A DNA stretch of 64,000 bases from Certhia americana (Eukaryota > Chordata > Aves > Passeriformes > Certhiidae): NCBI GenBank assembly GCA_018697195.1, contig CM031879.1:47859440-47923439 (forward strand), written 5' to 3'. The notes beneath the pieces were generated by a model. The model was not told the origin of the DNA and searched no databases. It was given only the letters and a program-made list of their open reading frames with translations. Below are positions 1 to 12,236 of the stretch, in pieces. How positions within the stretch are numbered: the first letter of the stretch is position 1; each line of letters opens with the position of its first letter. A program made the position numbers and the translations under genes.

Positions 1-1904
1 TCTGAAAAAATTGATGTACCCACTAAAGCATTACAGCCCAAGAATTGTGTGACTAATATGAGTTTGACAAGGACACAGGTGTGCCTACATTTTTGAATAA
101 TCTAGTCTAAGTACTAAGTAAATAAATGCTAAGTAAGTAGCTGGAAAATCCCTATAAATTTACAGGCCTCTAGGAGATGATCTTACTTCTCTGAGTGCTG
201 TCCATGTTAAGACTGGGTTGTTTTTATGGCTCCATTTTATCTAGAGACACCCCATGGGTGGCATTTAGGGTTAATGGTGGGCTACTTCCAGGCATCCTCA
301 AGATGCCCTGTTTTATGACCCTTTAGTGGCATGCCATGGCTGAGTGAAGAGACCAAGGGTGTTCCTGAGGGTAGCTGTGCCACATCTGCCCTCATTGCTA
401 AACAGCTGCAACTGCAGCTGCCTGGGAGGCCTGCAGGTGTCAAGGGGAACACTGAAAACTGCTGAAGCAGGGACTGAAGGGCTGGTAGAAGTCCTGGCTT
501 ACCTCAGTCAAAGCCCTACTGGCTTATTGAAAAGAAGCAGAATAGAAATAATAAAAACCTATCCTTTGCAATTTGATAATCACAGAATGCTCCAGCTGGG
601 TTTTTGTAGGGACTCTGGATCTCTCTGATAGGCATGCAGAGAGCTGATAGCCTGTGGTGCCTTATAATCTCTGGTATCCAGAGTAGAGCTCTCTCTAAAG
701 AAGTATGTGTGAATACTGTGGCATCAACCTGACCTAGTCACTCAGAACAGTGATTGCAGTAATTTGCACTTATGACTCTGTGTCAATGTTAAAAGACTAA
801 AATTGAAAGTATCAGTACTTCTATCTTTTATTATTCCTCTCCTCAATGATTATTTTCATGCTCAAACGAGCAGTTAGCATGGAGGTCAGAGAGATCATTT
901 CCATAACTCATTTTTCATACCGCTTTTACCCTATATCTTAACTAAAGGCCCTTCAGATCACACAATATTCTTCATGAAAAGGTATTGATATTGGCCATAA
1001 ACCAGAAATCTCCACTTTCCTTTTATAGTAACTGTCCACATAGTCATACTGAAAGAAAAAGTTATCACAGTGTGTTCCTTGCTTCCTCCCGTCCTATCCC
1101 TCTCTGAGTCCTCTTCTAGGTGAGCGTGCCCTGTAATGTGTCCTTGGGGAATTCACAAGCTCAAAAGGAACAGACTGGATATGGGCAGTGTCCCCATGGA
1201 GGGTGGTGCTCACCCCACTGACAAATACAGTTCTAAATGAAATGACTTGGAGCTGCTCTCACTCACAGCACTTTGCAGCCAGCCCAACAGCATGTGGGAG
1301 TTTGGTGCTCTGTTCCAGCTCATCATGACCTCTTCCTCTGAATATTCCTGTGTAGAAGGAAGATTCAGGGACATAGCTCCATCTGCGTGAGGAAATATCA
1401 TTCTCTTTCCAAGGTGATTTTGGGTCATACCACTCTAGTGGTGAAAAAAGCTGGATTCAGAGCCAAGAACTTGCCTGTCAGTCTCCTTTGGAAAGTGAGA
1501 TAGCGGCTGGTTGTTTCAGCTCTCTGCTTCACTCAGAAAAGTCTCATATTCCTCTGAGAGTGATTAGCTTAGCTAATAAGAACAGAAACACGACTGCAAT
1601 TAATAGAAATCACTGTTTAGAAAAAGACCCAAAGAGCGAGCCATGCCAACAGCTTGTAACTTAGAAGACTCATCAGCACTTAATTACAATGGACGTATTG
1701 CAAAATTTAGTGCATTTACAGCTGCAAGAGGCAGCATCAATGCAAAGCTAGACCTATCTTGAATTCACTTTTACTTCTGTTGGGAGTGTTGGAATGTTTT
1801 GTGGAAGAGATTTGAATTAAACCAACACAAAGCTTGACCCAATCCCATACCTTTAATTATACTGTATAATATACATGAAAGGTGCACTTAAGATACTGTG
1901 TTCT
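1..1904. other. Single-copy non-coding DNA, no gene seen
   Basis: No exon, RNA gene or repeat family is recognisable. The longest open frame (344-628 +) has no familiar motif. Around 1560-1750 the sequence is rich in homeodomain-type cores (CTAATAAG, CAATTAATAG, TTAATTACAATGG, the last also reading as a SOX-type ACAATGG), a texture often seen in conserved enhancers. Conservation cannot be judged from one sequence. Confidence 0.6.
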
Positions 1905-1918
1905 GTTGTTATGGCAAC
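1905..1918 (+). promoter_or_regulatory. RFX X-box-like site 1
   Basis: The 14-mer GTTGTTATGGCAAC fits every position of the X-box consensus GTHNYYATRRNAAC, bound by RFX winged-helix factors that control ciliary and some immune genes. It is an imperfect inverted repeat of the half-site GTTGYY. A second full match lies 79 bp downstream in the same orientation, inside AT-rich single-copy DNA. The motif match is seen directly. Binding and function are inferred. Confidence 0.5.
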
Positions 1919-1983
1919 TGATATTTTAGAAAGGGATGATGAGAAATAAGCAAAGGAAAGCTATACGGAAACAAATGCATCAT

Positions 1984-1997
1984 GTTGTTATAGCAAC
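1984..1997 (+). promoter_or_regulatory. RFX X-box-like site 2
   Basis: The 14-mer GTTGTTATAGCAAC also satisfies GTHNYYATRRNAAC at all positions. It differs from site 1 by one base in the core (AG for GG). The flanks of the two sites are not similar, so this does not look like a simple tandem duplication. No gene start is recognisable nearby, so an enhancer is more likely than a promoter. Confidence 0.5.
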
Positions 1998-2340
1998 CTT
2001 TTAATTTCAAAGAGGTTGTGTGGTAAGCATTGCTGGGAACCTGCTCTCAGTTGTGGTTGAGGTGGGCCAGAGAAAATCATGTTATATTGAAGACTGTATA
2101 TTGGTTGAAGTTTAACTCTTGGAATTGTAGGGTACCTTTAACATAAGACAATCAGTAACTTAAAGCAAAAATGATGGGTTTGTCTCAGTCTGGTCAATTT
2201 ACCAGGTTGCTGTTCTGTGACATTTATAATACTTCCAAACTGGTTTGCTTTCTGTGCCAGACTTTCAAAAGCATATTAACATGCAGGGTCCACAAGATTT
2301 GTCTTAAAATCATGAGATTCCCTGGGAAGAAACATGTAAA

Positions 2341-2355
2341 TATATATATATATAT
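2341..2355. repeat. (TA)n microsatellite
   Basis: About seven and a half TA units just upstream of the CR1 3' end. It is short and may be polymorphic. Confidence 0.8.
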
Positions 2356-2370
2356 CCCTAGAAGGGTTTA

Positions 2371-2502
2371 AGCCTAGGTTGAATGGAACTCTGAGCAACC
2401 TGGTCTAGTGGAAGGTGTCCTTTACCATGACAACAGGGACATTGCAACTAGAGCGTCTTTAAGGTCCTTTCAACCCAAATCATTCTAAAAGACTATGGTT
2501 CT
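2371..2502 (+). mobile_element. CR1 LINE 3' end, sense strand
   Basis: This reads in the sense direction as the end of a chicken-repeat-1 (CR1) non-LTR retrotransposon: GAGCAACCTGGTCTAGTGGA at 2392-2411, then AAGGTCCTTTCAACCCAA and a degenerate ATTCTA...ACTATGGTTCTAT tail. CR1 copies are usually 5'-truncated and end in a short octamer repeat rather than poly-A. Only the last ~130 bp survives, all from the 3' UTR, so no protein is encoded. Substitutions in the tail octamers suggest an old copy. Confidence 0.85.
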
Positions 2503-2540
2503 ATTTTATGTATATATATGTATATACATATATATGTATG
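2503..2540. repeat. TATATG-type microsatellite on the CR1 tail
   Basis: A run of TATG/TATA units directly follows the CR1 terminal octamers. It contains a perfect 24-bp palindrome at 2512-2535, centred on GTATATAC. It probably grew by slippage from the CR1 tail, because it starts where the octamers end. Confidence 0.75.
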
Positions 2541-3685
2541 CCTGCCTTCCCCAGCCTTGTTTTAACTACTCCCAAATGTCAATTAGTTTCCTTTACCTCT
2601 TCCCTCATTATTATCTTACACCTCTCCTTGTTGTTTCTTTCTACCCTCCATTCTCCCAGGGTCATACTCAACTTGTGATAATAAGCAATTTCACACCTGG
2701 GAGGGGTGAAGCTAAATTTACAGGAATCTTGAGTTCCAAAGGGCAGTTGCACATCTAGTAACAATTCTAGCCTCTTTGCTGATTGTGCTCAGCAAATGTG
2801 ACAAAACAGAATGAGGGAAATGTAGTCCTGAGGAGAGATATTGTGTGAGAAAGGAACCAAGGCAGTAATTGCACTTAAATATATAATGACTTCAGCCAAT
2901 GTATACAAGAACACTCTGAAATCACCCCATTAACTATGAAGTGATAAAAAAAAAAAAAAAATCCTTGCAGAGCATTCTTCAGTCACAAGCCACAAGACCA
3001 ATACTGTAATCAAGAATAACTTATCATCCTGTAAACTTGTTGTGACAGGAAAATTAGAGCCCAGTGCCTTCTCTTGTTTCATGCACCTGCCGGGCACAGA
3101 TGTGTGGGGAGAGAGGGGAGCCTGGGGGGCTGTTGCTTCCCATTTGCCCTGCCCAGCTCACCAGCAATGCTTGCAGGATGTTTATGACCTGGTCACAGCC
3201 AAGCAATACCCTCTTTTTTTTGGTTTTTCACTTGATGACAGAAGTTTCTGCCTCCTACTGATATAGCAGGAAACTGATTATTCTTCTTATGTAAATAGGG
3301 GCTTGCCTCAAAGCTGCAGCCTGTCTTCTTGCTGTTGGCAATGGGGAGTGATTTTCAAGTTTCTGAGGGAGATCATAGGTGGTGAGGATGCATTTCAGAC
3401 ATGGTGGGTCACTTGGAAGCAGAGGAAGAGCAGGAATATGGCATACACCAGTTTGGAGTAGCAAATGTAGCACTTAACTTGCCTTCTTTACAAAAACCAG
3501 GGTTAATTCTAATTCTGGAAGTCAGCAAAGGAATGTGAACATTTGCAGATCCAGCCTATGTGGATGAACAAGGCCCTACAACATGGGGGAACAGGGATGG
3601 GATGACAACCTCTCTGCAGAGCTGAGCAGAAGGCTGTGTGTATTGCAAGGAGGCTTTAGGCTCCTGGAGGTTGGGAACCGTGTCA
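2541..3685. other. Single-copy DNA, no gene seen
   Basis: Nothing recognisable except a 16-base A run at 2946-2961. Open frames here overlap on both strands and lack motifs. Confidence 0.6.
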
Positions 3686-3885
3686 ATCACAGAATCACAG
3701 AATATGATGAGTTGGAAGGGACCCACAAGAATCATCATGTCCAACTGCACAGGGTAACCCCAAGAGTCCCACCACATACCTGAGACCATTGTCCAAATTC
3801 TTCTTGAACTCTGTCAGGCTTGGTGCTGTGACCACTTCCCTGGGGAGCCTGTACCTCTGTGTGGAAAGCATTTTTCTAATTTTGA
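3686..3885 (-). mobile_element. CR1 LINE 3' fragment, antisense
   Basis: It begins with the reverse complement of the CR1 tail (ATCACAGAATCACAGAAT) followed by GAGTTGGAAGGGACCCACAA, then the CTGTCAGGCTTGGTGCTGTG block and CCCTGGGGAGCC. It resembles the copy at 32434 closely enough to be the same CR1 subfamily. The segment after the tail is shortened relative to that copy, where a CCTGTCCCTGTACAGGACCA stretch is reduced to GCACAGGGTA. The start is clear. The upstream end fades out at about 3870-3895. Confidence 0.92.
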
Positions 3886-6821
3886 ACATAGAGTGCAACA
3901 CATGGACTTAGTAAATCCAAGATGTGCAACACGAGAAGTTAGTCAACAATATAGATGAGATTTACTTTAGCAGGGTTTTGCTGTGCAAAGGTGTAATGCA
4001 AGCTATGTTAGAGCTTCTCAAAAGGACTTTCTTCCTGCTCCTCTAAAAACTTGTTCACAGATGCAGCAAATCACCTCTGAAGGTACTTATCTCACTTCAG
4101 TAGTGAGAAAATGTAGAGAACTGAAAAAGAAACCCTGTTTCTAGGTGTTAGCTGGGCAGGAACTAACCCATATATTCTCAATATGGCCTACTTGAGCCTC
4201 ACTAGAAAGCACTCAGCTCAAAAGAAAGGGTTTGCAATGGGAAGATGTTCTCCTTGGGTACCAGCATCATCACTGGGAACTGCTGGAGTCATCTCTTTGC
4301 CAGGCTCAGGTACAGCACAGCTTTGAGGAACCTTTGTTTGTGCTGTGGGTTTCAGAGGATCTCTGAAGCTCCTGAGGGGCTGCACAATACCTATTAGAGT
4401 ATAAGTATTGTGCACAGCCAGTGCAGGAACACAGAAAAGATCCTTAGAGCTGTTTGCTAAAGCCCAGAATGTGCTCTGGATTTGGACTTCAAGAAAGATT
4501 AGGAAGCAGCTAGTCCAGCCTCAGAAAGCACAGCAGAAAGGAAAATGCAAAGTGTCTGAAATTTTTTATTCATCATAGTCTGTCTCCCTGCCTTGGCTTT
4601 TTCTATTAGCATAGGCATTTCTGTGGAAAATTTCATTTTTCATCAAATGTAGAGGTGGGGGGCAGATGTTAGTTCAGTTTTCATTTATTGTTTGTCAATA
4701 CTGACAGCCAACATTTGTTTAAAAGTTGTAGGTGGTTCATTTTTTTTCTTCAGTTAAAGTCTCAAACAATGATACTTATTCAAGGTTTGTTCATTTTCAA
4801 CCAGAAAATATATGAGTAAAAAAACAATTTTCCAGTAAGCTTTTCTTCTTGTTCCTGCATCTTGATGTCTGTGATTCATTGACTTTCATACAGACTTCCT
4901 TTACATTCAAGATAGTAGTGATTTTATATTTTCCCATTTTTCCCATGTCATCCAACACCTCCTTCTATTGCCTCACTCACTTGGGTCAGATTCCCTTGTT
5001 TATACAACTTAAACCCTTCTCAAAATCATCACAATGCTATCACTTTGCTTATGGAGATACAGAAATATCCATTTCAGTATGTCCACACTTTGTACTGATA
5101 GAAATAATACTACCCCATTTGAGGCTTGTTCCTTCTAGAGACTGTACTGCTGTAGCAATTGCATAAAAAAAAAAAAAATGACATTAACAACCAAAAATAG
5201 CTAAATCATTACTGACACTGAATACAGAACTAATCATGAGGTGGGTGATAGAAATGATGGTTCTATTTTGACCATTTGGCAATCACCTAAAGTCAAAAAT
5301 GGGCACATAAATGCCCTTATCTCACTGAACCTAGCACCAAGATTTGGAGCATTTTCACTGCAGAAGAAATGGATCCCTCTTTCCTTTTCCTTCCTCTGCT
5401 AAGCCTGAGGACATATTTGACTGGAAATATAAGGCTAGCTTCAAGTTTAAATGGTAGGAGCACTGTTTACATTTCTATTTGTTTACTGAGTCCTTGAAAT
5501 GCCTCTACAGAGCAGTCTGCTCTCAGAGCTACTGAATATATTAAATTCCAACACCTCTTCTCTCTAATCAGAACTGAAAGATTGGCTTCAGAAAACAAAT
5601 GGGATATTATTTTGTCATAATGGTGTTTCATATTTATATCACTAGGTGTGAGAGGAATTGCAACAAAAAAAATTAAGGAAAGAAAGAGAAAAAAAATGCC
5701 CCAAATGTTTAATGATCCTCAGCAAACAATCTGTACAAAGAAGGAAAGAATTTCTTTGCCAGTCTGACAACTGATCTATAATCTTGTTCTACTTGGTTAG
5801 TGTTCCCATTCCCTCACAGCTCTGCCTTGTAGAGCTTCTAGGAAACTTCATGGAAAGAATTCCTGTTCTCACTGCACCCCCCTCCTTCCCCAGACATTTT
5901 CAAAGTAGAATTTAGCTGAGCACTTCTTGCACTGCTATTTTCTTCCAGGCCTAAGTTCAGCTTTTCCAAAAGGGGCTCAAATAATAAATCACATGATATG
6001 TTTAGCTGCATCCAGGACTAGAAGGGGCCTACAAAGGACCTTGGGAAATCCAGTCTGTCTTCCCACCCCTATCTAGTTTTCAGATAATTTCAGTAATTTG
6101 GCCCAGCTCCTGTTCCAACAGCTGGGCCACTGACATTTTTAATCTACTCCTGATATGACCTATTTCTTTAGAGGTCTTCTTTAAAGATTTTTTTATAGGT
6201 TTGTCAATCCTTTGGACATTTTGCATTGCTCCCTGAAGAAGCCTCAAGGCTATGGGACCCACTGCAGATTTACTGCTCCAGTGAAACATCCATTCCATAC
6301 AGTGACGACACCTTTATCAAACAGGCTTCAGGGTGATAGAGTATGGATGAATCAGAACAAATTAGAGGAATGCAGTTCTGTGTGTTGTTTTCCTCTTGTC
6401 AAAGTAAAAACATAAGTTTGAAGAAGGCTGAGTGTAATAAATTTCATTTTAGTTTTGCACTGGTTAGATGGTCCCACAGACATAATTAAATAGAAGATCA
6501 TCTTCTTCCTAACTGTGTCTATGTCATCTTCACTGAATTCATCCAGCCTCCGGAGTAGGGAATTGGCTTTTATTGCTGAGTTGGCTGTCTGCCTTTCCCA
6601 TTCAGCAGAGGGAGAACTACAGGGTCTGTAATACACATTCCCATAGGCATCTGCCTTGTTTCAGAGAAGTTCCTGCTAAAAAAAATGGACAGTCTGTTTG
6701 GTTCAAAGTCCTCTTAATAAGGTAGTTTTGACCTTAGGTAATGGTAAAAGAAGTACCAACAAGATATCCTGATGCCAATTACAATAATGTGTGACTAGCC
6801 TTGAAAGTTCTGCTGAGAGTG
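3886..6821. other. Single-copy DNA, no gene seen
   Basis: AT-rich sequence with a 14-base A run at 5165-5178. A stretch at about 6005-6060 (GGACTAGAAGGGGCCTACAA) faintly recalls the antisense CR1 3' end, but the similarity is too weak to call. No exon is recognised. Confidence 0.55.
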
Positions 6822-6958
6822 TGTTGTGGTTTAAGCCCAGCTTAAAATGAAGGAAATGAAGCATCACACAGCTGCTTTCTCAATCTCCCTCTCTCCCTTC
6901 AACCCAGCAGAATGGGGAGTGGAGTCAAAATAAAGCTTATAAGTTGAAATAAGAACAA

Positions 6959-6964
6959 TTTAAT
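6959..6964 (-). terminator. LTR poly-A signal ATTAAA
   Basis: ATTAAA on the minus strand, about 170 bp past the LTR TATA box. This is the expected place for the R region of this element. It may no longer be used. Confidence 0.5.
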
Positions 6965-7133
6965 AGCCGTAGACACAAGCAAAGTAAAACAAGGAATTAA
7001 ATCACTGCTTCCCATGTGCAGGCAGGTGTTCAGCCACCTCCAGGAGAGCAGGGCCCCACCACACATAGCAGTGACTTGGGAAGACAAACTCTATCATTCC
7101 AAATGTCCCTCCATTCCTCCTTCTTCCCCCCAC

Positions 7134-7141
7134 TTTATATA
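7134..7141 (-). promoter_or_regulatory. LTR TATA box
   Basis: TATATAAA on the minus strand, inside the solo LTR and followed on that strand by a G-rich run. It marks the former retroviral promoter and fixes the orientation of the LTR. Confidence 0.65.
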
Positions 7142-10100
7142 CTGAGCATGATCTCATTTGGTCTGGAATACCCCTTTGGTTAATTGGGGTCACCTGTTCT
7201 GTCTGTATCTCCTCCCAACCTTCCATGCATCCCCAGTCTCCTCACCAACACAGTACTAGTAAAGTAAAAAAGGCCTTGGCTCTGTGTAAGCCCTCTTCAG
7301 CAATAGCAAAACATTTCTATATCATCAACTCTGTGTTCAGCACAGATCCAAAACACAGCCCCCACACCAGCCACTGTGAAGGAAGTTAACTCTACCCCAG
7401 CCAAAGTCAGTACAATGGGGATGTGCCAGGCCACAGAGCACGTCAGACTAGGGAGGGAGTGCTGTGGCATTCAGACTGGAACAACAACGTCACAGAAGCT
7501 TATATAAATGTTCTAGGATTAGGGCAAAGCTTAGCAGAATGCAACAAGAGATTTAATCAAAATTGACATTTTTCAGGATAATTGAATGACAACGGAGGCA
7601 ATTGCTACTGCCAGCAGTGGAGTGGAACACAAATCAAATATGTGTTTATGGTGGATTTTAACAGCCGATTATTTGAGTTCCCAAGCTTCCTTTCTCTGGA
7701 ATAATGAAGGGTATGGAAGGAGGATGCACCTTCCATGTGTACTGTTTCACATATTCTTTCCTTCCATCACAGGGCAGTACTGGAGAGAGGATTACATGAC
7801 AAAGAAATCTTTGCTTGGCCTGTTCCAACACAGCAGTTCTTTTAATTACTGGATTAATCAGCTGTCCCAGAGAGGATTCATTGCAGTCAGCTTAGAAAAT
7901 ATCATTTAATTGTGATTAAATAAAGGTCTGGACTAAAGCCTCAAGACATCTGAAGGTGCACAATTCAGTAATGCTAAATATCTGTAGTAAAGCTTTTCAT
8001 TACTTTTCTCTGGTATCATTTCAGTGGGCAAAGCTCTGATGGCAGTATTTTTCAACATAGGGTGCAACTGCAACCCAGCCTCTTCCTCCAGCTCAGAGGT
8101 TCTCAGACTGTGTCCCACAGAGCACACAGGACTGGCTGCCAACAGCAGCTGCCTCCTCACATGTTTCTGGCTCCTTCTCTTCACTTCCAACAGTTAGAAA
8201 TAGTTACAAATACATTTAAGTGCTCTCGTGATGTTTCTTTTCCATACAGGCAATTACTATCATTGGCATAGGGATGTACTCTCCAGTGAATAGAAAAGGC
8301 AGTAGCTATACACTCACAGATTGTAGTTCTGATTGTCTACAAGAGCTCTGTGGCAAAAAAAGGGAAAGTCTCAGTATTAATGCAAAGGATTTCTGCTATA
8401 AGGACATCATAATTAGCTGGCAATGCTTAATCTTTTCAGGTCACTGGCTCGTATCAGTGCAAATACCCTTTGGGTTTCTGGATGTCTGACAGACGTAATA
8501 AGGGCTCTAGGTTCATTAATTCTCATGTTAATAATGCTCTTAATTTGTTGTATTCATTTCATAACTAATATTTGGCTTTCAAAGATGCAAGTATAATGTC
8601 TCCCTTTAAGGAAAGCAGTCTGGAGAAAAAAACAGTAATTACATGATTGGTACATCAGCTTCACTTACTTAAAAAGAGACTAGAAGAGAGAAATTATTTT
8701 TATTTCTTTCAATGCCCAAACTCAAGAATAGACAGTAGAGGCAAACTGCATCATCTTTTTCTTACACTTGGCTATTGGGACTGTACATATTTAATTCTTG
8801 GCTCTTCACATCCAGGACATGTAATATAACCCATTCCCACCAAGACCTTCTCTTGCCCCACAGACAACACACCTGGACTTGGATTAACCCTTACCTTCAT
8901 CTGGCAGAAATGAAGAACCATGTGAGGAAAAAATTTTTCAAAGGCACAAACATTTTCTCAAATCTTAATCCTGAGATTTATTTGCCTTAACTCCAGCTTC
9001 CCTTGAAAACTCCAGAACAACCTTTCTTACAGCCCACGTTACCTTGCCAGCAGCTCCAAATCTGTGTGCAGGACAAGAACTGCTGTGAAGTGGGAATATC
9101 ACAACCACTCCAGTTCTTTGGCTTTGTCTGTGTTCTCCATGGTGAGGAGGTATGAGAATGCAGGAATGAGAGAGCTGACTCTCCAGCACTGAGGACTGGA
9201 ACCACAACAGCGAATGTTTGTCAGCAAACACAGCGGATGGCTGGGTTAGCCCAAGGCAAAAGGACAATGACTTTAAACATCATTTATTATTTTATTTCTG
9301 CTGTAGGGAATAGGAACTGTCAACAAATGCTTATGACAATTGATTTCAAGACAGTAAGAGAACAATAATATTTAAAATGTCACTTTTCAGCAGACATGGG
9401 TTAGAGAGTAACTGGATTTCATCACTGAAAGAAAAATAGCCAAAGGATGATTTATTCTCTGTTGCTATAGGTCCTTCTGCTGACTTTTACAAATAGAGGA
9501 ATAAACCTTCTTCACTGCAGTCTGTGTGATTTTCACTGCTTTGCTGAGTAGAGGTAGTCTGTCATCCAAACTTCTCAAGCCCATGCCTCACTTCCAAACC
9601 CAGTTGCGTGGATTGAAAAACACAAGGATACATTACAGCTTCTCCTCCAAAAAATGCAAAAAATAAATATGTGAAAAGGCATTAAGAGTATTCTCTCTCC
9701 TTTCACACTCAGGCCTCTCACACCAGATCAGCACAGTCTGCAATCAAACCTCCAAGGATTATCGTCAACCTGTACAGCACTTCAGCCTGAGTCTGCTGGA
9801 ATAGATCAAACAACCCTAGACATTGATCATAACACAGGCTTGCCAAAAGACATGCATTTAGCATGGAGCAGCATCCTTAGTGCAGTCCAGATGGCTCTTT
9901 GAAGAGCTTTTATTATGCTTTGTTCCACTGCAACAACAGCTCTCAATGGCATTCTTGTTTTGTTTTGTTATCAAGCTCTGGAGAGCAGGAAGCGCATGAT
10001 TCTGCTGTGTTCCTCATATATACAGTTCAACTACCACCCTGTCACACTCTCATTCCCAGTGCAATGTGCTAAACATGCTATTAACAGATGGCTGTTGCAG

Positions 10101-10895
10101 GATAAGAGAGAAATAGCTCTGGAGTTCAGCAGCCCTAAGGGGTAGCAAATGGTCCCAGCAGGAAAATGTCAATTGAGCTTTATTTTCCTGGTGTGGCCAG
10201 GCTCTTCTCAGCCTGTGAGTGAACTGCAGCCTCAGTGAATGCACAATCTCATCGCAGCAGGGGCCTCCCAAATTTTACTAAAAATCTGGGTTTGCATCAT
10301 CATGGCTATGAGAAGTAATAACTGGTTATTCTGGCAGTTCTGAACCCACAGATGCACAAACAAGCAGGCAGTGTTTTAATGTGCATTTCCATTAAGCTCT
10401 GCTCTACAGGAATTTCTTGGAAAACTTAAAAATAGGTCATGCCTGTACCTAGAGATGGATAGAGTAGTAAATCTTTACATCTGTTGTTTTCAAAAGAAGC
10501 ATTCAAGTCAGCAAAAACTTAGAAATATTTCTATTGCCAGTGCATAACGTCCTGAGATGCCTGCAAGAGCACAGGCAACATTTTCTTGATTTGTACACTG
10601 GATTGCCTCTGATCCATTCATTGCAATTTCTTGAGCCTGTTGCCAATTCAGAAACCATTTCTGAAATCAAATGGAGGCAAACACACCCCATCTCTACCCC
10701 CCACTTGCCTGCCTTATCTTTGCTTGGGCACAGCAGTTCACAGCAGAGGAGAACAAAGATGATGACCCAGAATTATTTAGGCCCGAATTTAGGACTACCA
10801 TTTTGGCAGCATTAAGACGCAAATCTCTTTCCCAAATACCTGTTGAAGATAGTTGTGAGAGCAGCTTATGGTGTGCTGCTTTACAACTTGTTTAC

Positions 10896-10939
10896 ATGTG
10901 TCATTCCTTAATGTTTCCTTAATGTGTCATTCCTTAATG
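10896..10939. repeat. 26-bp tandem duplication
   Basis: The 18-mer ATGTGTCATTCCTTAATG occurs at 10896-10913 and again at 10922-10939, separated by TTTCCTTA. The period is 26 bp. It is exact over the 18 bases, so it is recent or conserved. Confidence 0.85.
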
Positions 10940-12207
10940 CATTTCCTTGACATTTCTTGTTTTTTCACTGCACAACTTTATAAATGGGAAAAAATAGGAA
11001 GAACATGAGACAAAAGAAGCTTCCTAGTAAAAGAGGGGAACCAGTCTGGGAGATGGCACAAGGCAAAAGATGTACATTATTATGTTCTTTTCTTTGTTAA
11101 GCTGAGTAAGAGGCAACAATATATTCAGAATTAAAAACAATATGCCAGTTTGAACAGCAACCAGAAGTCTTTTATGCCTATCTGAAAAGTTTACTGTGAA
11201 TTTAAAGAATATTTCTCACCCATTTAGACTTGTTTAATTCAGGAACTTCTAAAATCATGTAAAAATTGTAAAAAAACAGGTCTTCAAGCTGTTTTTATGG
11301 TGTTTCTCAGTATCATCTGGTGACTTTAATTTCTAGTGAAAAATATATTGTTACTTAGAATACCTGTTTTGCAAGTGAAAAATAGCTTAACATGATGCTT
11401 CAAATCCAATATGAGCAATTATATTCTGCCTAATTTTTTTTTTTAAAGTCTAATTAGATACAACCCTATATCATCAAACTAGCAGCACAGAACACACTGC
11501 AGCAGTATAAATTGGCATGAACTGTGAAGAGCTTAAATGAAGAAAGATCCAGACTGGTAAAAGCTGGACAGAATACCTGAAGGACAACTGTGAAACTAGA
11601 ATTCCAACACCAAATAAAAATACCAGCTTCCTAAGAAAAAGAGCAAACTTGAAAAGACCAGTAATGACTGTCATGTCATCTTTGACACCGCTGATGTATT
11701 GCAGGAACAAAAGGGCAACTTCTAGAAATTAAAACTCTTAAAATTACGTGATGTCGGCAACATTTGAAATGAGCTTTCGAAACGTGAGTCTGTATAAACA
11801 CGGGATTTATTTATTCTAAACCTTCAGCCCTAACATGTTTCAGAAATACAGTGCAGCAGATTAATTTGTCCAAGATATTCAAGCAGAGATACTCTCAAGC
11901 AAAGTAATTGCACAGATACTTGTATTAATAGCTACATGAGCAGACGATTCCGTCCTTTTCCTTCAAAAACCTGTTCCCCTAGACTATTACTCTGATAAAG
12001 AATGAAACCGTCTGGGGCCACTAACAACATAATTAATAAAAGCCAAATTAGTTTCCCTCCTGAAAAATGAACCATGGACAACATCTTCACCTTATACATA
12101 CCATTAAAAAAAGTTTTAACCTCCCTTCCTTATCCACAAAATGAAGACGTTATTTTCCCTTCGCAGACTTTCTTAAATAGCCTCCATCTGGTCCTTCTTT
12201 CTGCTAG

Positions 12208-12236
12208 AAAGTCAAACTTAAAAGTCAAACTTAAAA
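12208..12236. repeat. 13-bp tandem duplication
   Basis: Two adjacent copies of AAAGTCAAACTTA. Probably replication slippage. Confidence 0.8.

Larger units (their letters stand above)
6822..7414 (-). mobile_element. Solo LTR of an avian endogenous retrovirus
   Basis: The element is ~593 bp and bounded by TG (TGTTGTGGTTTAAGCCCAGC at 6822) and CA (...GTCAGTACA at 7414). I recognise both ends as a family widespread in passerines. On the minus strand it has a TATA box TATATAAA (7134-7141) and, ~175 bp further on, ATTAAA (6959-6964) as a likely poly-A signal. That order gives a minus-strand LTR with U3 at the high-coordinate side. No internal gag, pol or env sequence and no second LTR lie beside it, so it is a solo LTR left by recombination. 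I see no convincing target-site duplication (GAGTG before, ATGGG after). The exact family name would need a Repbase search. Confidence 0.88.

Noticed and set aside
6005..6340. Possible very old antisense CR1 3' end
   Set aside because: Only a ~20-base stretch resembles CR1, and later landmarks do not follow in order.
7586..7909. 107-codon plus-strand frame just past the solo LTR
   Set aside because: No similarity to retroviral or host protein motifs. Codon content looks like ordinary AT-rich DNA.
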